Notes under the pieces: generated by a model
What the model was told of the DNA's origin: nothing
Databases searched by the model: none
The model's input: only the letters and a program-made list of their open reading frames with translations
Shown: piece by piece, positions 49,915-62,824 of the stretch
Position numbering within the stretch: position 1 is the first letter of the stretch
How the letters are laid out: each line of letters starts with the position of its first letter
DNA from: Vespa crabro
Lineage: Eukaryota > Arthropoda > Insecta > Hymenoptera > Vespidae
Assembly (NCBI RefSeq): GCF_910589235.1
Contig: NC_060961.1
Coordinates: forward strand, 602,501-666,500
DNA length: 64,000 nt
Direction: 5' to 3'
Translations under genes and position numbers: made by a program

Positions 49915-52532
49915 GTAAGTGCGTATTTAAAGACAATAATAAGTAAGTACGAACGTACGAGTTTGTTAACAATTATTTTCAATAATAAGCGGCCTATGAT
50001 AAGCTACTAATGTTGTTTTGTGAAAAAATAAAAAGATAAAAAAATACATAATACGAAGAATAGAAAAACAAAACATATCTAAACGATTAAATCGAAGGCA
50101 CATACTAACGCACTTACGTACCGTTGCACATCGATTTAATATTTTTAAAGTTTCTTCGAAATCTGAAAGTATCGATCGACAATGGCCTTCCTTTTTGAAT
50201 ATCAAACAGTTTGATAATGTTATCTAATTGTTTCTCTTACTAAGAAGCCTTAGAAGATTATTCCGAACGCGTGACTTCTTATGATCGGAGTAACTTGCTC
50301 GGACTCTCGTCATATAAAGACGATTCTAATTACTTACGTAGATAAACTTCACCGAATTGCGAAACGGGTTTTCTCGAGTTCTGATAGTATGCCAAGAAAT
50401 CGTCCTCGAGTCCTCGTCGTCGAGTTCTTCCGCGAAAACATTAAATTTCATATTCATAAGCGCGCCGTGCATTACGCGCTGCAACTACATCAATATAGAC
50501 GTTTATCTCCTCCTACATGGCTCGATTATAACACTTGCTCATTAGATTTTCTAACTCTTTCATTTGCTCATTCTTCTATTTTTCTTGTCCCCTTTTTTTT
50601 TTTTCATTCTCGTTGATTACATCGAATCGACACTGGGATAAAACGCTCCTACGAAGAAGTCGAACAAAAAGTGAAATAGGAGGAGTCGATCGTGGAATCG
50701 ATCTTTCGTTTTGAGAGATACGTTTCTATAATTAAAATTGAATTCGTGGGAGAAACTAGAAAAAAGAAAGAAAGAAAGAAAGAAAAGGAAGAAAAAAGAA
50801 AAAGAAAGAGGAAAGACGAAAAATGCAAATCTGATTATGTACGCATATGATTCTATTTTTTTTTCTCTCCCGGCCATATCCCCTTCCTCCCTTTGTCTTT
50901 TTCCCTTTCCTGTAAAACCGATAACCGCTTAACTCCACTAAGAATAATCTGGGAATCGAAGTCGATTCCGAGAATGCCGTACGAATGATAGCTGTTGTAG
51001 ATATATCGGATAGATTGGTAGTGCGATGGCGATGCTGCGAATCAATGTCGCAATTTTTACGAGTGCGATTTCTTTGTGTTTACAGAAAAAAGAAAAGGAA
51101 AAAAAAAAAAAAGAAGAAAGAAAAAACAAAAAGAGAAATAAAGGGATACAGTTTATGTAAGCTAAGAAAATGAGTAAGCATTAGTTAATATTTCTTTGAA
51201 CTCAATTTATTTACCCAAAGAGTATGAATTGAAAAAAGAATTTTTTCAATTATCTACATATCAAAGAATAGAAAAAATTCTTGACCGTTTTTATTCCCAC
51301 ATAGTTATTTGTAATTATAAAGGATAGTTATAAGACTAATGTGGCTTCAAAACTTTGTTTACGGACATAACCCTGTAGACTTATAATGAGAAGAACTTGT
51401 TTATCAAGTACAAATTTTTAATAAGATCCACACAAAAAAGATGAAAAAACAGGTTTTGGTTATCTTGTCGATCCACCATGATCTGAAAGAAAGAAAAAAA
51501 ATAGAAAGAAAAAAGGAAGAAGAATATGATTCTTAATTTTTTTTTTTTTTTTTTTCTTTTTTTTTTTACCTATTTTCGATAAAATAATAGCGAACTTTTT
51601 CTATGGTAAAAATGTACACATCTGATAGATAACAAAGATTAATAGATGACGATATAATATAATAAGCAGATACCTTTTTATACGTAAATTTCTTTCTCCG
51701 ATTAATTATAATTCACGTTTTTCTATCCCCGTTAGAATAACATTAAGGACGTCTCGTTAGAGAATTATAATTAATAATAGCTCGAAGAAGTAATGTATTG
51801 CGTTATATAATCATAGTAATATTTGATATCGTATAGACGCCATATAATATATAATATATGATAACCTCAGGGCGTTATTACACTTTCACTCGATATATAT
51901 ATTTGATAGATATAATTGACGGAATTTCCCAATGTAATTTAAATCTTGCGTTTATAAGATCTAAATCGATGTTGCCCGTTTCCCTTCGTTTCGTGAGAAA
52001 GCCTTAGGCGAGGACATTACGCGACAATAATCAAGGCTTAAGTCATCCAATGTCAAAGTGGATTTGCCGTTTCTCTGACTAATCGGGCCAGTATTCTGCG
52101 GTTGCAATCTTACTAAAGTTACTTTGCACGTGAGTAATCATAGCTAACGTTCGTCTGCTTCACCGTCTCTCTCTCTCTCTCCCCCTCTCTTTATTTTCTA
52201 TCATCTCTCTTCGCTCTTTCGTTCACGTTTTTACTGATGAACAAAGTTTATACCGTTTAATTGATATTTATAATATTCGTATGTATTATCTTTACTGAAT
52301 TCATTTGCCATTGTTATGTAAACTTGAAATAAATTATTTATTTATTTTGTTTATTCATTTTATGTATAATTTATTTTGATCATTGATTATACGAAGTTTA
52401 AAATTAGGACGTTTACAAGTTAAAAATATGTAGAAACACGTTAAAATAACGAAGAAATGCATTAATAATTCGCGATTATTTTACTCGGGGATTTCCTACG
52501 TGTCGAACGTGACGTGCCTCTTATCTCACTTC

Positions 52533-52572
<40 letters not shown>

Positions 52573-53114
52573 TCCGTTCCTATTATCATCATCTTTGTTT
52601 ATTATGTTTATTTATTGTCCGCGATCGAAGAAAGAGGAGTCGAAAGAGAACTCGCGCATTGTCAATATTTGGATTGAGCTGAGCGTTGTTTTCATTAGTA
52701 AGAATCATTGCGAAAAGTCAACGGAACGTATATATTCGTTTTCTCAATTTTCTGCCTTCTGCAATTATATTTATTATACAGATACTGGTCTTAGCATTTC
52801 GTGTAAAAAGAGAAAAAAGTAAATAAATAAATAACAAAATGGAAATAAAATTTTTCAGGAAATGGAAAAATTGTCGGAGCAATAACACGTGTCGTTTATC
52901 GCACGTTCGAAACTTTGAAGGTACGACGAAACTATTCGATAATTATTCGGTATGCGTTGAAGCGACGATAGCGCGGCAGTTATGTGACCCAGTTTTCAAA
53001 GAGGAAGCTAGAAAGAGGGAAAGAGAGAGAAAGAGCCAGGCGACATTGCGATCGACCAAACAGTCGGTGCGAATAAACTCGTGCACCGACTAAACTCACG
53101 ATCGGACCGGATAC
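49915..53114. other. Intergenic region with one complex block
   Basis: AT-rich DNA without a supported gene. A/T homopolymer-like stretches are at 51090-51130 and 51530-51570; (CT)n at 52538-52569. The block 51960-52150 lacks simple repeats and is rich in varied 6-10-bp words (for example AAGTCATCCAATG, GACTAATCGGGCCAG), so it is a candidate conserved regulatory element. Confidence 0.5.
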
Positions 53115-53326
53115 AGTTCAGACATCTCACGACGACAGTTTCGTTCGCACCCTTCGACTTTCTTTTTTTTTCTTGATTCGTTGATTTTTCTATTCGAGGA
53201 CGAGGTCTCGATCCTTGAGACTCGTGATTCGTATATTCGAGAGTTACCTCTGAGAAAATTCTCTACTTACATCTGCGACCCATCGCGATAATCTCGAGCA
53301 ACACATTATCAACAATAGTTCCTCTC
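53115..53326 (+). promoter_or_regulatory. Candidate ATG-free first exon on the + strand
   Basis: An arthropod-type initiator CAGTT at 53114-53118 is followed by 212 nt with no ATG in any frame, ending at a near-consensus donor CTCTC|GTAAGTATA. This is what an untranslated first exon looks like. The next + strand coding exon (58668) starts directly after an acceptor (AACCTTTTAG at 58667), so the two could be joined across a 5.3-kb intron. That intron would contain the oppositely oriented FAR gene. The join is inferred. Confidence 0.4.
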
Positions 53327-53390
53327 GTAAGTATATACAATATAGGGAATTAAATCGCTATTTTAAATTTATCCATTAGAAGTGTTCTCC

Positions 53391-53942
53391 TCACCTATTT
53401 AGCTTACGCAAATTTTCATCAACTTTCCCCATATCCTCTTTTAGCAAATACTGTTTACCTCCCTGTAAAGAAATCCTGAAGAAAGAAAAAAAGTATAATG
53501 TTATTTTTCTGCAACTTTTTCTCTCTGATTCTCTCTCTCTCTCTCTCTTATAGCATTCTATTAATTTGTTTATACTTCCAAAACCTACTTTAAGTATTCA
53601 TATAAGTTGAATTGAAAGTAATTGAAATCAAAATCTCGTTTATCCTCGGCAGATAGTCTCGATAGCATCGACATTATATTATCGTTGTAGAATTGCCAAT
53701 AGTTCACCATAAAGTAAGACAAGGAAATGTTGGCAACGTAGACCTTCCTTTGCAGTTTTAGTAACCTAAATTAACAACAAAGTATAATGACTGTTGGGAA
53801 ATTTTTTTATAAATCTATATCGACTAACCAACGATCCTTTTTTTTATTTTTTATCATTTTCTCTTTAAATAACAAACGTACGGAAAAATTGATTCTGCTT
53901 ATCGTATTGAACCATGTCCCTTTTTAACATACGATGAAAATA

Positions 53943-53995
<53 letters not shown>

Positions 53996-56405
53996 CAACG
54001 TATAAATTATATTATATATCATGAGAGTTACGGCCTTCGCCCTGGAAACGTCCACTCATTATTTTGTTTTATATAATGTACCACAAGAAAGAAGTTTGCT
54101 CGCATATTATCGCAATGGACGACTTTATATGAAAAGACACATAATCTTTTTTGTCATGATATATACGATTAAAAAAAAAATTATTTAGTTTAGATAAAGT
54201 CTTTAGATATATGGACTTAACACTTACATCGGTTTACGTCCGGAAAATTTCAAGATTTGGTCTAATATCAAGGCCGGTAACACTTGGAAAATTATTACGC
54301 AGATGTAATAATACACATAACATAGAGTAATCGACAAATTTGGATACCATATGGGATTTTCCAATGGATTCGTCTTGTTTATTTCTAAAGACATATTAAC
54401 GATTTCTTTCACATTGATTTTCTTTATGTTGTACGACGAAACATTGTAAACTTCGACCTTCGGATTTTGTGTTACCCTACAACATAATATACCATAATAT
54501 TGTAAAGAGACATGTCAGAGACATTCAGACTTAACGTTGTAATATATACGTTAATCGATTGAATTTAAAAAAAAAAACGAATATAAATGCTGTTGTCGTT
54601 TATAATCGTTTATTAACGATTAATTTTTGACATTAACTTTACGTAGATATTACTACGTCGATTAGATTACATAAGCGGTAAATGAGAAAATATTTTAATT
54701 TATGGGTATATTTAAACGGTTCCAACGTTTATCAATTTGGATTTTACAGTCGTTAGATCAACGATCGTTTTGTGATTTATAATATAAAACAAATACAATG
54801 TATTGTATTGTATATTGAAGAAAAACTTACGACTTTTGTCCTCGAATGTAGGCACTGATTATAAAACATTTAATAACGGCATCGGCGGGTATATAATCAA
54901 GCTCTTTATCTGCATCTGCGTAAAGTATTTTTAATATACCTTTTCCACCACCGACCATTAGACCTCCTGGACCATTAAAGTTGTCTATCCAACCTGGTAT
55001 TGGTTCGTCCTTCGTCGTTATGACTATAAAGAAATATTATGGTGTAATAGATAAAACATCGTAGCAGTTGACGTCTCATGTGAGAAATTCAAGGAACCGA
55101 TTGATCGATACCTCGAATTTATATGCCTTCGAACTCTTCGATCGGTAAGCGAACGAAGGCATTATACGTCGTGAGAACGATTGGGTATTACCCAGGAAAT
55201 CTATCTCTTACATATGTCGACGATATGAAAAACTCTGGTCATGAAAAAAATGTCATCATGAGAAAAACAAGTCTCTCGATTAATTTCTTTTATTCTTTCT
55301 TTCGAATGCGTAACAATGAAATAGAAATGTATGTAAAGATGATCTCTTTATATATACGTATATATATATATATAAAAAAATGTACCTATCGACGGTCTCA
55401 CGATGACGCAAGGCAATCGATCGGAAAAATCACTTATCACATTTTCGGCCAACTTCTTTGAGAAAATGTAAGTGTTCGGTAGCGTTCCTATGTATCTGCA
55501 AAAAAAAAAAACATTTCCAAATTCTTTGGAAGATATTCTTTGAAGAAAAATAATATCGATAATATGGAAAACATACTTTGAAGTTAAGATGTTCAAAATG
55601 TGATCATCGGCATTTTCTATCGTTTCGATAGTTTGTCTCCAATTGATTTCTGCTGGATAAGTCTTTTCTTCTACACAGGGCTTATCGCAATGAGCGTAGG
55701 TTGAGCTAATGTGAACGAGAGCCTTTATGAAAAGGAAAGGAACAAAAATATTTTATCCTTCTTTTTCTCCTCTCATTTCTTTTTTTCTTTCTTTTTTTTA
55801 ATCTACTTACTACCAATTTTTTCATTTTTTCCCCCAGCAGGCAAATGTCTCTAGCCGATCTTAAATTGGTAAAAATGGCATTCCGTAAACTGTCATTGAA
55901 TTTAACATTCGCAGCAATGTGAAATATTATAGATACATTATCGATAAGTATTTGTTTTTCTATTGGATCTAATCCTAAATCTTTTTTTAATATATCACCC
56001 TTTACAACAATCACTTTCTCAAAAGCAGAAGGATTCATTTCTTTGAGTTTATTGAAGATCTGAAAAAATGTTGGCTTAACTTTTTTTTTTTTTTTTTTTT
56101 TTTTTTGTTTAATAGTATACGTCTTATACGTCGATATAATCTTTGATCCATCCTTAATCGATATACAAGCATACAAATGTATAAGCACTTACTGGCAGTG
56201 TGAATAATTTCTTTAATCTATCGTCGATTGTAACATTCTTTTTCGGTCGCATTAATATAAATAATTCTTTTATATCAGGACACGAACGTAAACATTTTTC
56301 GATCAAAATTTTGCCTAAAAAGCCGGTGCCACCCGTTATAAAAATACTCCTTCCAGCGAAAAATTTCGATATGTTTTTGATTTCACATTCTTTTTGTTTC
56401 TCCAT
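53391..56405 (-). CDS. Fatty acyl-CoA reductase (alcohol-forming)
   Basis: Eight minus-strand exons give 473 residues in one frame: 56405-56193, 56059-55811, 55722-55577, 55495-55386, 55023-54831, 54476-54228, 53765-53589 and 53475-53391. The enzyme reduces a fatty acyl-CoA to a fatty alcohol with NADPH, normally at the ER or peroxisome membrane; insects use it for cuticular lipids, wax and pheromones. The Rossmann motif TGGTGFLG is at residues 24-31, HIAANVKF near 120, HISSTYAHC near 158, and the catalytic Tyr/Lys pair in YIFSK at 212-216. RPSIV, then PIPGWIDNFNGPGG and VGGGKG follow, and the C-terminal 'sterile' domain spans about 310-473. It contains a hydrophobic segment (LSITLCYVYYYICVIIF) and ends with YLLKEDMGKVDENLRKLNR. 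The length is slightly short for the family, but no key motif is missing. For the last exon only the upstream acceptor (CTTCAG at 53476) keeps the frame. Which chain lengths it uses cannot be read from sequence. Confidence 0.95.
53945..53991. repeat. (AT)n microsatellite in a FAR intron
   Basis: About 23 AT units in the intron between FAR exons 6 and 7. Confidence 0.95.
56081..56106. repeat. T26 homopolymer in the first FAR coding intron
   Basis: A 26-nt T-run (an A-run on the transcribed strand), 22 bp upstream of the exon 2 acceptor. Confidence 0.9.
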
Positions 56406-56640
56406 CTAAAATGAGGACGATAATGATTGGCGATGAACAAAAAAAATACATAGACACACACATACGTTACATACAGCTATATAGCAAAAGATGATCAAGC
56501 GTGAAGTTACTTATGACAGAGGCAAAAAGAAATAATTAAAAATTATCATTTACTCACTTTCTCTTCTTTCTCTTTTCTATTTGTTCACTCAAGTCAAAAT
56601 AAAATTATATTTGTATTCTTATTCACCGAAATAAAGTTCA
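56406..56640 (-). promoter_or_regulatory. FAR leader intron and upstream leader
   Basis: The FAR start codon follows directly on an acceptor (CCTCATTTTAG|ATG, minus strand), so a leader exon must lie upstream. A good donor, GAGAAA|GTGAGTAAAT, ends at 56558 and gives a 152-bp intron. The transcription start was not located. Confidence 0.45.
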
Positions 56641-58338
56641 ATGCCGATCGTGAAAAGTGGTCTGGATGTACGACTCGCACCTTAAGAATATACTTTCGAT
56701 ACGAAAGTAAAAAAACGACTGAGTTTCGACATCAAAGTAACACAGGAAATGATATTGAATACAAAAATAACAATCATTCTTACAGTTCAAGGAACAAAGC
56801 ATTTCATATGTATGATATACACATTAATATTTCATTACGATGCAAATTATTAACGCACGTACATTATTCACAGTACTTTATTCGAACGATCATATATAAC
56901 TATTAGAAATGTATGTCCTTAGGAACTCGTTGGATACTTGTTAAGAAAACAATAAATAAAAAATATATGGCCATTTTTGTATGGACTTAAATATTTTTAG
57001 TCAAGTACGTAATTTTCAATAACGAAGTCGAGCCGGGCAATAAATAAATAATGAAAGTAAACCCTTAGACGCGACGAATCGAAGGTTATCTGGCGCCTTG
57101 AAATATCCATTGATGCCCTCTAGTCTATAAGATCACTAAAACAAAAGGGCACACATGAAATATTCAAACATTCCAATGAACTATCTTGACCCATCCACGA
57201 CCAATTTTTTTTCTCCTTACTTTCTCAGACCATACTTCATACTTCATACTCAGATAATAATTTCCGCCCTTTTCATTTCCTCTCCTATTTTCACTACAGT
57301 CTGTCTGAATAATTAACTCTAAAGAAACGAAAAAGTCAATCAGTTACATCCAACAGACTCACGATATCTAGACTCTCTCGAGTCTTATTAAATATTACTG
57401 GCTATTATTCCTTTAGAAATAGCCAGCATAATTAATTACACATCATTATACAAAATATATCAACAATTGTATCTTATTTCAACGAATATACGGCGATAGT
57501 TTCAATTCGCGAAATATTTATTATCGCGCATCTACCTCAAGAGATTCTTTAAAAGAACGTGCGTTTTCTCATTAATTTGCGACAACTTGGCGAGCGTTAT
57601 TTTGCTGACGGCCTTCAACGGTATTCTAGCCTAGTGACGCCGCCACTATTCATCGCGACCGATGGTTCTATAGCTCTGACAACAATGAAGAGACGAGGGA
57701 AATTCTCCGTGCAAATCAACTATCATCGCTGATCCGATGCGAGACGCACATTTAAAAACATTCTCGTAGTTGTGCCCTCACGACGCAACAAAAATACCAA
57801 ATGATAGATAAATGGTTATTTGGGAAAATTTAGACAATAGATATAATATTCATTGATTGGTCGAAAATTATCTAGGTTTGTAGTTTTATAATTTGACAAA
57901 AAGTAATTGCTCTAAAAAAGTTTATATATACAACATCTTATATATACAACAAATTATTATCGATTGATTTCCTCGTAACTTTATCAATAAAGTAAAACTT
58001 TACATATACGTCATTTGTATCTTTAATTTTATTTCAAATTATTACAAATTTTACGAATAACTTGTCAATATCTTAAATATATATACATGCGTATGTGTCG
58101 GCGTCTATGAAGGAGGGAGGAGACAAAAAGGTAATGGACGATCCCATAAAAATCTTATGATTTCGTGGCAAACATCGTTCGATGATTAAATGTTTTCTTA
58201 TCTCTTGTCGCTTTAAAACACTCCGTCAATCGTCGCTGGTAACAGCGAACTCCGGAAAAAGAAAGAGAAAGAGTAACGAAAGCGTGACTTATTTCCTATA
58301 ATCTTTTGTAATGCTGCTATTTGTAGAATATGACGACA

Positions 58339-58388
<50 letters not shown>

Positions 58389-58667
58389 GTTAATTAAATA
58401 CGATGTATTATTATTTTCGCTCTCGATATTCGAGAGTTTACACGTCCTCAAAGCCAATTTCAGATTCTAAATTTTTCTCGTTTCTTTTTTAGTTTGTTTA
58501 AAACGTTTAATTAATTAAAATAAATTGAACGTTTCTAAGTGAATGATGATATTTGGATCATAATAGACAAGGTGAAAATATAATAAACAAAGTTACAATA
58601 TAATCCTTTTGTTAATCGACGATTGAAATTTTTCACGAGAAATATTCTATACCGGTTAACCTTTTAG
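56641..58667. other. Intergenic region between FAR and the small + strand gene
   Basis: No coding sequence was recognised. The block 57530-57770 is CpG-richer and repeat-free (GACGGCCTTCAACGG, GACGCCGCCACTATTC) and might be a promoter. (CT)n is at 58343-58383. If the leader at 53115-53326 joins to 58668, this segment is intron. Confidence 0.5.
58343..58383. repeat. (CT)n microsatellite
   Basis: About 20 CT units. A second CT run (58858-58891) lies in the first intron of the small gene just downstream. Confidence 0.95.
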
Positions 58668-58847
58668 ATGGATACGGAAAAAGAAAGTCTCAAAATGATC
58701 TTTTCGAATCGTAACGATCTCGAAAAAAGTATGAGCAAGACGGACATGACATACCCGTCCGAAATGAAATACTCGACCGAACCATCTGTTTCCAAAATGT
58801 CTTATATCAAGTTAGTCGCTCTAATTTCTAAACTCGTCAAATCATCG

Positions 58848-58895
<48 letters not shown>

Positions 58896-59166
58896 AGTTC
58901 GATATATATGTGTATGTAAATCATATATTAAAAACACAAAAGAAAAAAGATTTTGATCTTTGATATAATTTTAAGATAGTGTCAGTCCTAAAATTGACAT
59001 TAAAAATATATTTATGAAAGTATAATATACTCGTTCTATAATTAAAAGCATTTCACGATGTCAATTTGTCGAGCACTCAATATGGATATTTAATGGATGT
59101 TGATTGTTCGACGTTTCAACGAACTACCTACGTAAAGTCATGACTTTGATCGAGTAGCTGAAAAAG

Positions 59167-59219
<53 letters not shown>

Positions 59220-60022
59220 TACAGGTGCATGTTTGGATATGCAAATAACCCGAAAGAAAATTAAACCGGTTTTGGTGTATATGTGTATTGGATTCGATAT
59301 TTTAAAGAATCCAGACGAATATCATGCATTATCTGTAGTTTATTAACGACGTTTCGTTAAATCACATTCAAGCATTTAAAATAATACATAAAGGAGAAAA
59401 CTTTTATTTTTCTCTTGCTATCAATCTTCATTCGGAATTTACACACTTTACCTCCGAATAACTTTTGAAGAAATTGAGATTGATCTCGAATTTGTGTGTA
59501 AATCGATTGCATTTTTGATTTTTCTTTTTTCCCCTAGAGACGACGTAAAAATCAAAAAAGGTAGAAGGAAAAAAAGAAAACTTGTCTCGAATGAAATCGA
59601 GTTGGATACCTCGTTAGAAGAGTCCATATACGATGAGTACGAAGAGGATTCTAAAATTGCTATCAAATGGGAATATCCAAAACCAAGAATAATTCCTCGT
59701 GCTTCTGTTTTAGTAATAATGATAATTAAAAATAACCAAAAAACGATCATGCTTTCTGATCAATATTTATATTTCTCTTTCTTTTTTTTTTTTTTTTTTT
59801 TTTCAATTAAACTTTGACCGACCTGATAAATATTTTATTACTTTAATGGTCAGACGAATACTTAAGTATTTCACTTAAGGATTATCAGAAAATAATTTAA
59901 TCTGATTAATTCGTGATTCGAATTTGATGCTGAACTTTGATATTTTATTTATAAGGTTATAAGTTTCTCGATTTCCTTTGTATTCAATTTTTAAGTCATG
60001 ACCCATTTTGTAAATGACTATG

Positions 60023-60089
<67 letters not shown>

Positions 60090-60400
60090 TCCAACAATTT
60101 CAATTTAATTATTAAGTAGAAAAACAAGAAAAAGTTTGCAAAAAAGTATCGTCGAACGATTTCGAATGACTTAAAATTATTTTTACTTCGTCGTTTCTTT
60201 CTTTTCTTTTTATCTTTCTTACTTGGCTAAATACAATTTATTTGAAAACGAGCCTATCTTTCGTGCAAACCTTCTTCGAGACTCTACCGAAGTAACTTTA
60301 CATTTGGCAGAGCAGGAAATTGATGTTAGACCTCGCGTGAATCGATAATTCAAGGAAATTAACTGCAATTTAGGAAGGTTGCTGCTTTCTCTCTCTCATT

Positions 60401-60450
<50 letters not shown>

Positions 60451-60709
60451 CTCCGCCTTATCACCTTGATCCATCGCAATTATTAGCTTTCGCTAAACTA
60501 ATAGTGAATTAAAATCGATAATCGCCAGGAAGGAAAATGATAAGTAATTATATTTCTGTGTTCCAGATACGAGAATGGATAGACGAACAGGTAAACTTTA
60601 TCTTTCGTAAATTTATTTCGATTCTTTATATATTAAAATTCGATCGCAAATTAATTGAAAATTTGTACAGGTACATTGCGTTCTCCACAAGTTTTACAAA
60701 GAGGGCTGA
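58668..60709 (+). CDS. Putative small basic/acidic protein with a 24-nt microexon (unknown function)
   Basis: Four segments join in phase: 58668-58810, 59538-59712, 60567-60590 and 60671-60709 (TGA), giving 126 residues. I do not recognise the family. Visible features are a Ser/Met/Lys-rich start, a basic run (KKGRRKKRKLV), an acidic run (DEYEEDSK) followed by KWEYPKPRIIPRAS, and an amphipathic end (IREWIDEQVHCVLHKFYKEG). The ATG follows directly on an acceptor, so a leader exon lies upstream. The microexon has very good splice sites (CTGTGTTCCAG and ACAG|GTAAAC) and phase 0 on both sides. Alternatively it could splice to an acceptor ending at 60749 and continue LNSLPEKRRKM in frame into DNAI7, making these exons an N-terminal extension of that protein. 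Exons 1 and 2 are supported only by phase agreement and coding-like composition. Confidence 0.45.
59170..59216. repeat. (GA)n microsatellite
   Basis: About 23 GA units in the first intron of the putative small gene. Confidence 0.95.
60038..60075. repeat. (CA)n microsatellite
   Basis: About 18 CA units, flanked by TACA units on the left and (TA)n on the right. Confidence 0.95.
60404..60447. repeat. (CA)n microsatellite
   Basis: About 22 CA units, 120 bp upstream of the microexon. Confidence 0.95.
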
Positions 60710-60779
60710 TTAATATGAAATCTCTAGTTATCGTAACCGATCGCTTTAGTTAAACAGTTTGCCTGAAAAACGAAGAAAG

Positions 60780-62780
60780 ATGACTAAAAAGGCAAGAAGA
60801 GCTTTGCAAAAGAAGCAAGCAGTGGCAGCTGCCGAGGAGGCCGAAAGGATAAGGTAATAAATTGTAAACGATTTTTTTTTCCTCTATTCTTTTTTTACTA
60901 TTCTTTTTTTCCTCTTCCTAAAAGGAAGAAGAAAAAAAGGAAAAGGAGGAAAAGAGAAAAGAAAAGTCATAGTTAAAGTTTTGCTTGATAATACATAAAC
61001 ATGCGGTTGAAATTTTGTCAACACGAGTACAAAAATCAGGTTTTCATGCGCGATAATCAGTGCAGAGGAAAAACGTGTGTCGTGATAACTCCTTTCCTGA
61101 ATCTACGGTCGGGCCGCGTATACGGTAGCCGAGTGCGAACATAAAATTCGCACGATATGAGTTTGGCAGAATTCCATTTCTTATCTATGCAACTCGCTTT
61201 CGACCCACTTCCTCTTGAAGTTACTTCGGCAATTCACCCCTTACCAACCCTCCAACGTATACCCTCTAAATCTCGATGAGTTTCAGTCTAGTTTCGTACC
61301 TCCGAGCGATCGTCTTAAACGATCTCTCTCTCTCTCTCTCTCTCTTTTTCTTCCTATAAATTTGTTTAAAATAATGTTGGGCGATTCGTTGAAGTCGATT
61401 GTCTTTTTCGAAAGTTACATTAGAGTGTCCAAGCCAAGATTTAAAAACGAAGAGGAAAGGTAGACCCTTCGATCTGTTTCCTTTCATTTTCTTTCTTCTT
61501 TTTTTTTTCTGTTTAAAGGACAAGTCCTTTATATAAGAGATCGTCGAATACTCTTCCAGATTGCAATTGATAAAGGATATTCAAGAAGAAATTCACTTGG
61601 AGAAATACAAAGCCGAACAGGAAATTCTATTGGAGGAGAGCCAAACGGCTATGCGAAAAATCCAATTGGAGGAGACGTGGTTCGTGACTTACGAAAATAA
61701 AAAGGCATTTATGGATCACGTTCTTGCCACCGAGAAAATGGAAAACGTGCGTCTTTATACGTATTATAGATGCCTTTAATTATTTAATTTTTTACGGTCT
61801 TTATATCTTGATCTGTGTAGGCTTCTTGTATTAATATAATACCTGTACTTACTGAATGTAATTAATTTCAGTGGATTATGTACTTAACATGTGAAAATTT
61901 ACCAGACGTCGCTGAATTGTCCGATATGAATACATTCATATTCCTCTGGTCGTTGGAGGACGAAAACGTAAACATGGAACTGGTTGTGGAAAAAAACGAA
62001 GTCGTACAATACGTATGTTTTTTTTTTAACGTATTACATCACATCTTGATTGATGGTCAAGAAAAATAAATGGTTGAGACGCTTTTCGTAAATCATATGT
62101 GCATATTTTCAGTTATTGCTGCAGCTTCATAAAATCATCAATTTCTCATTAACGAGATCTATCGATTACATAGAAGAATGTAAAATGGTAAGCGTCGATT
62201 AAATACACAAACGCATAGTCGCGATTTCAAAATAGGTTAGGCAAAGTTTTAGGACGAAGTTGCAAAATTGGATAGACCAAGCTTGTTATCGGCTTTTACG
62301 TCAGATCGAGAGAGATATGCTTAGAGTGGATCTGAAGAACGCGACTTATGTCAAAATAACGAAGCATCTCATTTGTTGCATATGGGCTTTGATTAAGCTA
62401 CCGATCAGTATTAAAGAAATTCCTGAAAAAGAAAGGTACGTCCTTTTCCTTTTAATTTCTTTTCTTTTTCGGATCAACGAAAATCCTAGAACGTAGAGGG
62501 ACCGAGATTAGGAAGGATTCGTTTGATCCGATTGACAGAAAATCGATCGAGGTTCACTTCGAGGAAATAAATCTAACGATAAAGATACCACCGGACATTG
62601 ATTGCTACTGTATGGCTATCCGTGGACTATGGCTCGATTACGATCACTATTCCGACATTGCGACCTCTTACGTCATGCCGGAAATACCAGAGGAATATCG
62701 AATGAATATGGGTGAAAAAACTTTAAATTTTTATTCAACTTTTATAAACGCGCATAATTATATCTTTCTTTCTCTTTCGT

Positions 62781-62824
<44 letters not shown>

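Noticed and set aside
54831..55023. FAR exon junction read as RPSIG with a glycine
   Set aside because: The open frame continues into the intron; with the correct split codon the residue is Val (RPSIV), which fits the family.
61215..61463. An 82-codon open frame within a DNAI7 intron
   Set aside because: Contains a translated (CT)n run and no family similarity. DNAI7 exons 1 and 2 join in phase without it.
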